From NCBI GenBank assembly GCA_022009855.1, contig CP091727.1:434001-498000 (forward strand): a stretch of DNA of 64,000 nucleotides, read 5' to 3'. Below, piece by piece: positions 1 through 10,151 of this stretch. A program made the translations under genes and the position numbers. This stretch comes from Lentisphaeria bacterium. GTDB taxonomy: Bacteria; Verrucomicrobiota; Lentisphaeria; Victivallales; Victivallaceae. The notes below the pieces were generated by a model. It saw nothing but the letters and a program-made list of their open reading frames with translations. It did not search any database and had not been told where the DNA came from. The first letter of the stretch is position 1, and each line of letters opens with the position of its first letter.

Positions 1-2
1 AA

Positions 3-752
3 GATTTCGCCTGGATCGAAAGCGCAAAACCCGGCGCCAACGTCCTGGCATGCCATCTGGACGAGCAGAAAAAGAAGCATATTCTGATGGCATATCAGAA
101 TTTCGGCCGGGGACGCAGCATGATTCTGGCAACCGATCCGCTCTGGCGATGGCGCCTCAAGCTGCCCTCGGGCGACCGATCGTTCGAACTCTTCTGGAAA
201 AATCTCTTCTCCTGGCTGGCCCGCACCGGAAACAGCGAACCGGCCTGGATCATTCCCAACCGGATTCTTCATGCGGGAACCCCGGTCGAATTCCGCCTCT
301 CCACCGGCCGCCTGAACGCGGGAGCCGACGAGATCACCTGCCGCCTGGAACGGGACGGAGAAGAGCGCCCCCTGCCCCTCGAGCGGAAAGCGGGCGGACA
401 AACCGTATCGTTCCGGCCGGAGGCGGGCGAATACACCATCCGGGCCGAACGGTGGGGAAAGACGATCGCCTCAGCCACCTTCTCCGTCGCCGACGCTCCC
501 GCCTCGGCTCCGGAAGAACAGATGCTCACTCCCGATCTGGAAACGCTGGAACATTTCGCCTCCTTGCCGAACGTCGAACTGCACCCGTTGACCGAAACGC
601 TCGATCCGCAGGAGCAGTTCCGGCCGGAAACATTGGAACTCTCCGGGGAAAGCACACTGCCGCTCTGGCACCGCCTTGCCCTCTTTCTGCTGATCTGCCT
701 CTGTTTCGCCCTGGAGCTCATTCTGCGCCGCGCGGCGGAAAAACTGGTCTGA
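3..752 (+). CDS. C-terminal part of a membrane protein, glutamine-amidotransferase-like
   Basis: The frame is open at the left edge, so only the last 250 or so residues are visible. The first visible part (motif GRGRSMILATDPLWRW) resembles the end of the amidotransferase-like domain of the large membrane proteins that sit with BatA/vWA and DUF4159 genes in Planctomycetes and Lentisphaerae. A beta-rich, Ig-like stretch follows, then one hydrophobic helix (nucleotides about 660-725) and a short basic tail. This suggests a protein held by C-terminal membrane helices. The DUF4159 gene converges on it 5 bases downstream, which supports this context. The family assignment comes from motifs only. 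Confidence 0.6.
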   Translation, partial: DFAWIESAKPGANVLACHLDEQKKKHILMAYQNFGRGRSMILATDPLWRWRLKLPSGDRSFELFWKNLFSWLARTGNSEPAWIIPNRILHAGTPVEFRLSTGRLNAGADEITCRLERDGEERPLPLERKAGGQTVSFRPEAGEYTIRAERWGKTIASATFSVADAPASAPEEQMLTPDLETLEHFASLPNVELHPLTETLDPQEQFRPETLELSGESTLPLWHRLALFLLICLCFALELILRRAAEKLV

Positions 753-757
753 ACCCG

Positions 758-1484
758 TCAGTTGAACATCGAATAGATGTAGATGTTGGCGGCCATCCGG
801 AGAGCGAACTCCCGCTGTTTCCGGCTGAAGTGAAATCCGACCCAGCCGCAGTGCAGATCGCTGGAGTTGAGCAGCGCGAGCAGACGCCCCTTGTACCAGG
901 CGCCCCAGAGGCCGTTGTTGACCCCCTGCAGGTGTTCCCAGTGGGTGATCCGGTAATAACAGGAGAAGACCGGGTGCGTATTCAGCGAAAGCCGCCTTAA
1001 CTCAATTCCGGGGAAGAGTTCCCGCAGCAGCGACACCACGCTGTCGAAGAAGAGATCCTCCTTCACCTGATGGAGCGCGACGCAGTCGTCCACGAACAGG
1101 AATCCACCCCGCAGCAGATACTCCCGGACATTCGCCTTCTGGTTCGCAGTGAGATCCATCGCCCCCTTCCCGCTGACGAAGATCAGCGGGAAATCGGTCA
1201 TCTGGTCGAGCCGGTCGACATCCGCGATGTTCCACTCCAGTTTTCATATTCATCGTCGTATTCCGGCGGAGCCAGTCGACGATGATGATATCTCCGGAGG
1301 GGTGGTAGAACCAGCCGAGGGTGCTTTTTCGGTACCCTGTCGTCGGGAATTTCAAACGCGCCCACGAAATCCGGCTGCCGCGCGCGTTCTCGAAGTCAGC
1401 GCTCTCCTTCGCCACGGAGCGGCCCGGATACAGCAACGGCACGATCAGGCAGGCCAGGAAAGCGATCCGTTTCGTCCAATTCAC
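758..1484 (-). CDS. DUF4159 domain protein, exported
   Basis: The N-terminus has a signal peptide (MNWTKRIAFLACLIVPLLYP), followed by the DUF4159 core. Features seen include a KFPTTGYRKS segment, a VDWLRRNTTMN segment, the strand FPLIFVSGKGAMDLT and the patch GGFLFVDDC. The fold is glutamine-amidotransferase-like and the family has no proven reaction. The frame breaks at the T run 1241-1244; removing one base joins MNMK to LEWNIADVDRLDQMTDFP and gives one protein of about 241 residues. These proteins usually sit with vWA/MoxR-type membrane genes, which matches the converging gene at 3-752. Confidence 0.75.
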
Positions 1485-1503
1485 GCCATCGCCCTCTGTC
1501 CGT

Positions 1504-1785
1504 TCAGAGCATCAGCTTGTAGAGCGCCATCGGGGCTGCGAGCAGCGGCTCGCTCTCAGCGCTGAACCTCTTGAAGTGCGGGGTCGCCATATGCGCCTCC
1601 AGCGCCTCGTCGCTCTCCCACTCCTCCTGAAAGACAAAAACATCCGGGTTGAGAGCATCCTGTGTGCAGCTGTATGCGCGGTTGCCCCGGTCGTTTCCGG
1701 AGGCCGCCACCAGCGGAGCGATCAGAGGCCTGAATTGTTCTGCAGAACCCTGTTTCAGAGTGACTACGGCGATAATCCGGAACAT
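1504..1785 (-). CDS. Antibiotic biosynthesis monooxygenase (ABM) domain protein
   Basis: This is a 93-residue protein of the dimeric ferredoxin-like ABM superfamily. Its beta-alpha-beta start MFRIIAVVTLKQGSAEQFRP, the segment VFVFQEEWESDEALEAHMATPHF and a short helical tail are typical of quinol monooxygenase or heme-degrading relatives such as YgiN. The start was chosen at 1785 because GGAGGAAAGAAT lies just upstream; a longer in-frame extension lacks a ribosome site. The gene is intact. The substrate cannot be deduced. Confidence 0.8.
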   Translation of the reverse strand: MFRIIAVVTLKQGSAEQFRPLIAPLVAASGNDRGNRAYSCTQDALNPDVFVFQEEWESDEALEAHMATPHFKRFSAESEPLLAAPMALYKLML

Positions 1786-1808
1786 ATTCTTTCCTCCCTG
1801 CGGTTTTC

Positions 1809-2260
1809 TCAACTGCGTATAGTATACCGTCTCCGCGGCGGAAATGCAATCTCCTTCATCGGAAAACATGAAAAATATCGAAGCGTTGGCGGGCCGGACA
1901 CTCCGCCGCCGTCAGCGGCGGGAGGCCGGCCGGAGGCGTAGCAGGAGTTGATCTGCACGATTGGAATTCCGGGATGGCGCCGCGCCAGCCCGGTCAGTTC
2001 ATTCCCCGTGATGGCGCGGTAGAAGATATGGATCTTCACCAGAAACGGAAGTAGCCGGAAGAGCTCCTGAAACCACTCGGAAAATCCGGCGCGAAACAGG
2101 GAGAAGTCGCCATACATCGCCAGGCTCACGTGCACACTCTTTCCTCCGGCCTGATGGGTGCGGGCCAGCTCGCGCTCCGGCGGCAAAGCCTCCCCGGCCG
2201 GTAGTAGCCGCTCTCAATCCGATGCTTCAAGTCATCGGCAATTTTCATGTAGAGAAACAT
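1809..2260 (-). pseudogene. Degenerate GntR-type regulator
   Basis: The first 30 or so residues (MFLYMKIADDLKHRIESGYY, then RPGEALPPERELA) are a typical GntR winged-helix start. Reading on requires one extra G at 2192-2195. After ELARTHQ the expected recognition helix and wing are missing, and the sequence passes straight into AGGKSVHVSLAMYGDFSLF and a region resembling part of a ligand-binding domain. It then runs into low-complexity Gly/Pro sequence and a stop. This looks like an internal deletion, not only a one-base error. There is no good ribosome site before the start. It is probably a dead remnant. Confidence 0.5.
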
Positions 2261-2601
2261 GAGCGGGACGTTTTCACTGCATAAGAGAAACGCTTCAAGG
2301 AGAAATTCGGTCCCCTTTTCCTGTTCTTAGTATACGGAAAAAGCAGAAGTGTTGCAAAAAGTGTTTCCTTTTTTTGCAAAAAATGCGGCATACGTCACCA
2401 CATCCTCTTGCGGCTTTTTATTCACAACTACTGATACAGCAAATTGTGCATCGATCCTTTCGAATAAAATACACCGGCAGGAACAAAAAATAAGGTGAGG
2501 CGTTTCCATCAATTCAAAGAGCGCTTCTCTTCCCACTTTTTTCTTTTTTTTTTGGGCGGAGAATCCGCCCAAAAAAGATAGAAAAAAGACAAAAAATTCT
2601 G
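2261..2601. other. AT-rich intergenic region without a convincing gene
   Basis: The stretch is much richer in A/T than its surroundings and contains long T and A runs. Two short minus-strand frames cross it but show no ribosome site or family motif. The only notable structure is the inverted repeat at 2548-2576. It separates the decayed regulator from cassette A. Confidence 0.5.
2548..2576. repeat. Perfect inverted repeat, 13-bp arms
   Basis: TTTTTTGGGCGGA (2548-2560), a GAA spacer, then TCCGCCCAAAAAA (2564-2576) form an uninterrupted stem with a three-base loop. On neither strand is the stem followed by a T run outside itself, so it is not a textbook terminator. It lies about 90 bases upstream of the cassette A regulator and may be a protein-binding site or a transcript-end structure. 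Confidence 0.6.
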
Positions 2602-2639
2602 TTGCCTTTTTTCGGTCTGATTTGGTATAATATATACCA
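2602..2639 (+). promoter_or_regulatory. Promoter overlapped by a palindromic operator
   Basis: TTGCCT (2602-2607) and TATAAT (2626-2631), 18 bases apart, form a good sigma-70 promoter for the regulator starting at 2669. The -10 box lies inside the palindrome TGGTATA-ATA-TATACCA (2623-2639), which has the size and symmetry of a GntR-type operator. Autorepression by the adjacent regulator is the simplest reading; this is inference. Confidence 0.55.
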
Positions 2640-2668
2640 TAATCATTATAAAAAATATATTTTGGGCC

Positions 2669-3853
2669 ATGGAATCGAGAAAACAGGAAATATACGCGAT
2701 CTTGGTTCGGCGTATCGTCAGGGGAAAATATTCGGAAGAAACAACGCTTCCGAGTGAACGGGACTTCGCCGATGAGTTTGAAACGAGCCGAACCGTCATC
2801 CGGGGAAGTGGTGAAGCGGCTTCATTCCGAAGGATACATCGAGATGGTTTCGCCCCGGAAACGCCGGATTACCCCCGGGCAATCGTCGGCCGTTTTTGAC
2901 AGGAATTCCCGCATTGTCGCCATGGTCGGAGCCCAGACCGTACTGGAAACGAGTGAGGAAAAACTGAGTATAAACCGGCGACGGCAGTGCGGGCTCTTCA
3001 TGCACTTGCAGGAACTTGGATTTTCAACATTTCATCTGTCGATCTCATGGCCGCCCGCAATGATTCTGGAATATCTGACCACCTACAAAGTCCGCGGGTT
3101 GATTTATTTCAATGAAGAGAACAACCTGCCCCGCGAAACCGAGGAGTTCCTCTACCGGACGCTGGCGGGACAGCTGCCGATCGCCACATTCGGCGATACC
3201 GAGTCTCTGACCCGCAGCGACACGCCGGGAATGGAGCGATGTCTGGCTGATCACCGGCTCGGGCCGAGGTTTTTGTTTCGCTATCTCGCTTCCCGCGGCT
3301 GCCGGCGGGTACTCTGGTACTATCCGTATCGGGATCGTCCTTCTCTGGTCTGGCATAAGGAGCGCCAGAGCGGTTATGAGGAAGCCGCCCAGGAGTTCGG
3401 AATCGAACTGATCGCGTTTCCCGGGCTGCGGCCGACTATCGATCATGTTGGCTCTCAGGCCAGTTTCATCGCATGCAGCCGGGTTATTGCCCAGCGCATG
3501 GCGCCGTATTTTTAAAACGGCAGCCGCAGCAGAGGCAATTGTTGTGGACAGCGACATCTCCGTCCCGTTCTTTCAGCGGGCGTTGCGGGAGATTGGAATC
3601 ACTCCGGGTGGAAAAATTCCGGTTATCGGCTACGACAACTACTATTTTCTGAATAGAACATTCCGCTGGGAACCCACGCCGCCGGCGGCGACGATTGACA
3701 AAAACGATCGGCTCGTCGGGGAACGATGCGTAGATCTGATCGAACGTCGCATTCTGGCGGAAGAAGAGTTGTCTGTTCCATTTCATGAAGTGATTTCCCC
3801 CGCCTGGTACTGCCGGAAGACAATTCCAGCTTGCCGCAGGCATAAACAATTAA
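2669..3853 (+). CDS. GntR-type regulator with LacI-like sugar-sensing domain
   Basis: This has an AraR-like layout. A winged helix (residues about 1-70: LPSERDFADEF, TSRTVIR, then EVVKRLHSEGYIEM) is followed by a periplasmic-binding-protein-like sensor (IVAMVGAQTV, VRGLIYFNEENN, VIGYDNYYFLN). Such proteins repress sugar-use genes until the sugar binds. Two breaks are seen: one G too many at 2802-2805 and one T too many at 3509-3513. The C-terminus is uncertain, because the frame has no stop before the next gene; TAA codons in the other two frames at 3843 and 3851 suggest another small error there. It heads cassette A and probably controls the three genes downstream. Confidence 0.75.
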
Positions 3854-3870
3854 CTACACAAGGAGGATCT

Positions 3871-4422
3871 ATGAATTTGAAACCTTGGCTGCTCATGCTG
3901 CCGCTCGTGTATTCGCTCTCCGGCGGAGAGATTTGTACCCATGATTCGAAACCATGGCGGCTCGGCGCCATGGAGAAACGGGAACAGTCTCTTCAATGCA
4001 TCGAATACTCACCCGAGATCGGGAAGGTGCTGGAAATCAGCATGGTTCCATCGGTGTTTTCCTATATCGAATTGAATTACAGGAACCGTCTTTCGATTGC
4101 AGCCGATGAAAATGAACTGAAAAAACTCAACTTCACCCTGGAACTTCTGGCCAGACCGGCGGGAGCGGTCACTACAGTCTCCGTGCGGCTGATCGATGCA
4201 ACCGGTGAAATTTTTCAGTTCCGCGCCGCCCCGTTCAAACTCGCCTCCGGCACATGGAGCAGGATTTCGATTCCGATTGCGAATCCCTCCAGCGTCTGGG
4301 GCGGAAACAAGGATCGCAAGATGGATTATCCCGTCCGTTTCTCGGGTCTGACGGTTGACTGCCGCAAGGAAACGGCCGAACCGGTGATCCTCCGGATCGA
4401 CAACCTCGAATTTCATCGTTAA
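3871..4422 (+). CDS. Secreted carbohydrate-binding-like protein
   Basis: This is a 184-residue protein with a signal peptide (MNLKPWLLMLPLVYSLSGG) and one beta-rich domain. Its pattern (FTLELLARPAGA, VSVRLIDATGEIFQFR, a final VILRIDNLEFH strand) resembles the beta-sandwich carbohydrate-binding modules attached to glycoside hydrolases. AAGGAGG sits 5 bases before the ATG and fixes the start. It lies between the cassette regulator and a clan-A hydrolase, so it likely helps bind or present the same glycan. No enzyme motif is visible. Confidence 0.6.
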   Translation: MNLKPWLLMLPLVYSLSGGEICTHDSKPWRLGAMEKREQSLQCIEYSPEIGKVLEISMVPSVFSYIELNYRNRLSIAADENELKKLNFTLELLARPAGAVTTVSVRLIDATGEIFQFRAAPFKLASGTWSRISIPIANPSSVWGGNKDRKMDYPVRFSGLTVDCRKETAEPVILRIDNLEFHR

Positions 4423-4445
4423 AACCCCAAAAAGGAGCAGTTCGC

Positions 4446-6369
4446 ATGAAACATTTTTTCACCATACTCGGCTGCCTGCTGCTGGCTCTGGCCGGAGGAG
4501 CGGAGGAACCGGAGTTCTACGTCGGAGCCTGCACGCACTTCGCGCAGAACAAAGGCACTCCCTCGCAGAATCTCGAGATGGCAGCCCGGGCGGGAATCGT
4601 CTCCATCCGCGACGAGGTCTCCTGGTCCAGAGTGGAGCGGCAGAAGGGTAAACTTGTGATTCCGGATTATTTCGGCAAATACCTTGACGAGGCCGTCAAA
4701 CGCGGGATCCGTCCTCTGATCATTTTCGATTACGGCAACCGTTTCTATGACGGCGGCGGTTATCCAGCTTCCGACGAAGCAATCGAAGGGTTCACCCGCT
4801 ACTGTGAAGCGATCGTCCGTTACGCGGGAGACCGGGTCAAACTCTATCAGGTCTGGAACGAATGGGACGGCGGCTGCGGAATGCGCGGCTACGGTCGCGG
4901 TACGCCCGAAGGCTACGTAAAACTGCTGAAAACCGTCTACCCGCGACTCAAGAAAATCGCTCCCGATGCGATCATCATCAGCAACTCCGTCTGCACCGGG
5001 GAGAAATTCCTTGAGAATACATTCCGCCTCGGCGTTCTCGATTACTGCGACGCCATCGGATTTCACACCTATAATTACACCCTCCTCCACACCCCCCGTT
5101 GAAGCCTGGTTCAAACGAATGCAGAATCTCAGAAAACTGATTCACTCCTACAACGGCGGCAAAGACAAGCCGGTCTTCATCACTGAAATGGGATATCCCA
5201 ATCACCTTTCCAATTCTGGAAGCTCGGAAGAAGAGAGTGCAATCAAACTGGCCCGGCTCTATCTGTATGCCCGTACCCTGCCGTTTCTCAAAGGGCTCTA
5301 CTGGTACGACTTTCAGGATGACGGCTGGAACTCCGCACACAACGAGAACAATTTCGGACTGGTGCGGGCCGACCTGACGCCCAAGCTGCCGTATTTCGCC
5401 ATGAAGTCACTGGCCGCCCGGCTCTCCCGCGCCGAACTTCTGGAGAGCGAAACGCGGGATGGGCTGCTTCTGCTGCGCTTCCGTAACGGGAAGGAACAGT
5501 TTCTTGCCGCGATCAATCAGAGACCGGGAGTCGATCTGCAGCTGATTTTCACCGATACCGGCAGCTCCCGCGATGCGTTGACTCTCGAACTGGTCGGTTC
5601 CGCGCCGCTGACGCGGTCCTGGGGATTCCGGGACTGGACGGCACGAAAGGCCGAAGTCATTCCCAACCAGCTCTCCGTGACGGTCGGAGAAATGCCGCTT
5701 CTGCTCTCCGGGAATGTGGAAAAGGTCCGCCTGACGGAAGTGCGTCCTCACGCATTCGATCGAACCAGACTGGTGAAAACCGCAGGTCTGCGGCTCCCCG
5801 CTGCTTTTGCGGAGGTCTTACCGGCAGGGGAAACCGCCCAAACCATGCCTTTCGGAACCTACCGGCAGCTCACCGATTCCCGGTATGGCGGGCTCAACGA
5901 CCTCTCGGCCGGGTTCCGGGCAAATTACACCCGCGACGCCCTTCTGCTTGAACTTGAGGTGAAGGACAACGTCTTCCATCAACCCGAGACCGCTATCGAA
6001 ACGGCGTGGAAGGGCGACAGCATTCAACTCGCATTTCAGTGCATCGGAGCACCGTTCAGCGTACGTACGGAGATTGACGCCGCTCTGATCGGAGGAAAAC
6101 CCGCCGTCATGGTCCGGGCCGCCCAGGGAGACCGCTCCCGGGTTCCGCAATGCCGAATCGAGCGCCGGGGGGAACGCACGGTCGTCTATCATCTGACGAT
6201 TCCGGCCCGGCTTTTCGGACTCAAGGCGTTTGATTCCGGAGCGATGCTTACCGGATCACTCCTGATCAACGACAACGACGGCAACGGACGCAAAGGATTT
6301 CTCTCCTGGGGGAGCGGCATCGGCATCCACAAGGATCCGGGGTTGTACAACCTCTTCATTTTCAAATAA
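4446..6369 (+). CDS. Secreted clan-A glycoside hydrolase with CBM9-like tail
   Basis: After a signal peptide (MKHFFTILGCLLLALAGG) comes a TIM barrel of the GH39/GH5 type. The acid/base is probably Glu139 in VWNEWDGG and the nucleophile Glu247 or so in VFITEMGYP, at the expected strand-4 and strand-7 spacing. An accessory beta domain follows, then a CBM9-like C-terminus (TAWKGDSIQLAFQ, GSLLINDNDGNGRKGFLSWG). One C too many at 5092-5097 splits the frame; correction gives about 640 residues. It is exported and cuts an unknown beta-linked polysaccharide. It shares cassette A with the regulator and the pseudopilin. Confidence 0.75.
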
Positions 6370-6434
6370 AATTTGATTCATTCGCCCCTGTCTCCAAGAC
6401 CTGGGGTGCGGAAATCTTCAGAAAGGAGAAAGCC

Positions 6435-7310
6435 ATGTCGCAACCGAAACAGATCACAATTTTTGAATTGCCGTTTATATGGAGATGTCACCGGAACATC
6501 TGTTCCGGATCAACCACGCCCGGCATTCACAAGCGCGTTGCCGGAGAAAGAAGAAATCATCGGGCCTCATTTACTCTTATTGAACTCCTTATCGTGATTG
6601 CAATTATTGCGATACTGGCGTGCATGCTGCTTCCGGCGCTGAATCAGGCCCGGAAGAGAGGACATGCCATCAGCTGCATGTCGAACCAGAAACAGACCAT
6701 GCTCGCCCAGATTCAATATTCAAATGATTACAGCGGCTATATGGTTGTACTGGTTCCATACAAATCACCGGGACAATGGGAAAACTGGGTGTCACTTCTG
6801 ACCAGGGAATTCAGCAATACCGGAGCGCTTCCACAAACGAAGAGAGGTTATCTGTCGAGCAATGTCATCCGGTGTCCAGGCAATCCATCCGACCTGAAGC
6901 GTGATGTTTCCTGGGGATATTACGGTTTCTGCAAGAAAAGCCTGACGGCTACACGTAAGGATAAGATGGGTGATTTCCTTGTTTCCATCGACACGAGTAC
7001 GCTGCGTCAATGCGTTTACATCATCAACCGGATGAAACTGCCAAGCAAAACTCCACTGCTGGCGGATACCATCGCCTCCGGAAGCGGCCCCAGACGCGGA
7101 CAGGGAATATGGTATTGGCAGCCGGACAACCTTTCGGAAACGAGTACTTCCAACAACACCGGGCTCCACCTCGCACACAGCGGCAAAGCCAATATCGGGT
7201 TCGGGGATGGACACGTCGCCTCCCAGAATGCGGCTGATCTGCACTCCGGTCCGATGGGCGTCAAAGTGACCGTCGACGGAAACCTCATTGCCCACACGAT
7301 CACTGACTGA
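6435..7310 (+). CDS. Pseudopilin-like protein with H-x9-DG motif (cassette A)
   Basis: This is an intact 291-residue protein. A long 45-residue leader precedes the prepilin motif FTLIELLIVIAIIAILA, with the invariant Glu at +5. The residue before the Phe is Ser, not the usual Gly. The rest is a globular domain ending in HLAHSGKANIGFGDGHV, the H-x9-DG signature of the Planctomycetes/Lentisphaerae pseudopilin family. These proteins are inserted by the N-terminal helix; whether they assemble is unknown. The ribosome site is AAAGGAGAAAGCC. It is the last gene of cassette A, and no secretion-system genes are nearby. Confidence 0.85.
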   Translation: MSQPKQITIFELPFIWRCHRNICSGSTTPGIHKRVAGERRNHRASFTLIELLIVIAIIAILACMLLPALNQARKRGHAISCMSNQKQTMLAQIQYSNDYSGYMVVLVPYKSPGQWENWVSLLTREFSNTGALPQTKRGYLSSNVIRCPGNPSDLKRDVSWGYYGFCKKSLTATRKDKMGDFLVSIDTSTLRQCVYIINRMKLPSKTPLLADTIASGSGPRRGQGIWYWQPDNLSETSTSNNTGLHLAHSGKANIGFGDGHVASQNAADLHSGPMGVKVTVDGNLIAHTITD

Positions 7311-7484
7311 TCTCTTCCGCTCCGGAAATCACATATCCCCGACACAGCGAAGCATTCGGGAATACGGAATTCCCCCGCGGAACGGTGTCCCCGGAGAAGA
7401 ACCGGAGCGCCCCGGACCTCTTCGAAACCCACACGCCCGGGGAAATGTATATAACCGACTTCTCCCGCAACGAGCCGCAGTGAA

Positions 7485-10023
7485 TCAGAAACCGGTCGCG
7501 ACGGAACTGCCAGTTTGTTCGCCGCCGGGCAGCCGGACCCGCCGCGATACGCCGTCAAGCGCAATGCGGATTTCCGACAGACGCGCGGTGGGGTCGGCCG
7601 CAAACACCTGTTTTTTTTCGATCAGAAATGCCCCGGGGGCTTTCGTCTCGAAACGCCCCAGCTTGCCCGGCGCATGGAAGATTGCGCCGACTGTGCCGTC
7701 GTTGAATTCCACCGCCTGACAGATGTCGTCGTTGGCGAGAATCCTGCCGGACTTCCAGTTCGCAGTCTCCTCCGGCGTCGCTCCGGGCAGGATCGCAAAC
7801 GCATAGGAGCCGTTCACCGGTTTCACGCCGTGGTCGATGGTCAGGGTGAACAGCGCCTTCTCCACCGGAGCCGGTTTCTGAATGCCGCCGGAAACATAGC
7901 GCCAGTCCCCCTTGCGAAGGCCGGTTTCTAGCCTCATCCGTTCCCCGCGGTAACCGATGCCATCGTGATGGAACCAGTCCGCCCCCCGCAGGATCTGCCC
8001 GTTGAGGAGGCAGGAGTTCACCGTGGTCGCCACCGGATAGGGACTGGTCGAAGAAATTCCGCTGCCGAGTTCATAGACTGCGTCGGTATCGAAGAAATAC
8101 GCCTTCTTCGCTTTGACTCCGTCGAGATTCATCGTGAAGACCGCCGCACCGCGGGTTCCGTCGGTCACACCGCCGACAAATTCGGTCTCGCCGATCCGGC
8201 GGAACTTCACGCTGTGGGTCCAGCGGGGCGGTTTGCCCCCGGCGCGCAAGCCCCGTTTTCTGCTCTCCTCCGGTGTGTAGACCGGCGTCTTCGGCAGCGT
8301 GGTCCCGGGGAGCCTGGTCCAGTCCCAGCAGGGAGTGATGTTGTCATACTCCCTGCCGGAACGCATCACCAGACAGGCGCCGTCGGAGAAGTAACGCCCG
8401 AGCGCATTGTCCCAGTTGGTGTCATCCTCGATCGGTCGCACCCGGACCGAATTCATCCGGACCGCGGCGTACCACTCCGGACGGCGGTGTACCATGTAGT
8501 CGGAGTTCCAGAAGTGCCGGTTTCCGACGAGCGTATTCTTCCCGGTTCGGTTGCGTTCGAGCACCGCATCGTAGGGAGCCTTGTCGCCGGGATCGGCCGC
8601 GCGAAGCTGCCGGAATGCGGTCAGGGCTCGCCGCCCTTTGGATTCGGCGGCGTTCTCTCCGAGCTGACGGCCACAGGCGAGCAGATCCATCCGCCCCCTC
8701 CAGAGCACCCACTGGAAGCCGTTGAACGAGAGGTGGCGGAGGATTTTCCACTGTTCCGGCGTGTACTGCCAGCGGGTTCCTTTCCAGATGTTCCCCAGTA
8801 GCCGACGTTGGCGAAGAATTCACCGCCGTAGTTGCCGAACTGGATCTGCGGACCGTGCTGATGATAACAGCCGTCGGCGCGGATCCCGCCGAAAGCCCAT
8901 CCGGTCTTGTCTTCGACCGGAGCCATCCGGATCTCTTCGGCGATGACGCCGGCGGCCCGGGAGAGCGGAGCGACATTGCGCTCCAGCAGGGCGCGGCGGA
9001 AGATGTTCTGCGCGATGAATACCCGGTTGTTTCCAGTGTAGCGCGACAGAAATCTCGCCTGGCGACAGACCGCCAGCGCATTGCTTCGCACCTCCCCCGC
9101 CGGAAAAAGTTCCGGTGCGAGCAGCAGGATGTTGCCCATCGTCTGCGGAATCGACATATCGTTCCACCACCAGTTCGAACTGCGCGGCCGCACCTTTCCC
9201 CACCATGCCACCGCCTTTTGAACCGCTTCGCCGATCGCTTTGTCATGGTACAGCTCGTGCCCCGGAGAGGCCCAGACCCGGGCGAGACTGAGAGTGTTGC
9301 CGAGATGGCGCGCCACCCGCCAGACGGAACGGTTGTCGTCCTGGTAGTCGATTCCGGCAAACCTGCCGTCCGGACGCTGGGCGGCGAGCAGTTTTCGCGC
9401 TTCCGCCGCCGAAACCGGAGAAATGGCGAGCAGAGCATCCCGCATGCGCGATTCGATCAGGGCAAGCTCCTTCTCCATCTCCGGAGCAACCGGGAGCAGC
9501 TCCTCCTCTTCAACTTCGGGCACGCCCAGCTGGAAACTCGAAAGATCAAATTCAATCTCCCCGGAACTCTCCTGAAGGCCGAGACGGAAACGGCCGCTGT
9601 GCGCCCCTCCGGAACCATCGTGAGACCTTTGACGAGCGTCCAGTCGAAGGTTCCGCGGGGAACTTTCGCTCCCGACCAGTATTCGAGATTGCTGCGATCA
9701 CGGCAATAGAGCATGACCTTGCCCCCATTGTAACCATGGGCCGGTTCGGAGATGTTTCGACCGCGGACTTTCACGGAAAACTCCAGATCATATCCGGAAA
9801 ACGGGCCAAGGTTCACATCGAAAAATGCGCAGTTCTGGTTGTCGAGGTCCCGCGCATCCCGGGGGACCCGGACCTGAATATATCTTTTCCCGTCTCGAGT
9901 TACGATGCTCGAGTAACGGGTCATCTCCCACTTGATATTGTCCGTGTCGAGCCGCAGCGGTTCCACGGCCATCACCGGAACGGTCAGCACTGCCAATGTG
10001 ACAAGTTCGGAAATTTTCAGCAT
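7485..10023 (-). CDS. Polysaccharide lyase family 8 (hyaluronate/chondroitin/xanthan lyase type)
   Basis: The protein has about 846 residues after correction. A signal peptide (MLKISELVTLAVLTVPVMAV) is followed by a beta-sandwich binding domain, then the PL8 alpha/alpha toroid and the C-terminal beta domains. Family hallmarks are NWWWNDMSIPQTMGNILLL and DGCYHQHGPQIQFGNYGGEF, which carry the Asn, His and Tyr of the lyase site. Breaks occur at 9604-9607 (one base lost) and 8793-8796 (one base lost). The ribosome site is AAAGGA. It cleaves uronic-acid polysaccharides by beta-elimination outside the cytoplasm. It is the last gene of cassette B. The exact substrate cannot be read from sequence. 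Confidence 0.85.
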
Positions 10024-10151
10024 GAATGATTCCTTTCCCTGGAGAAATTTGCGATTTTATGAATACTACCAGCACATCAAATCAAATTCCGCCGGAAACC
10101 AGCCGGGTTCCATGACCGATCCGCGCCACGGCCGGCCGCTCCGGCATGAAA

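Noticed and set aside
2327..2799. Two short minus-strand frames in the AT-rich gap
   Set aside because: They arise from A/T runs, overlap the regulator's promoter and start, and show no ribosome site or motif.
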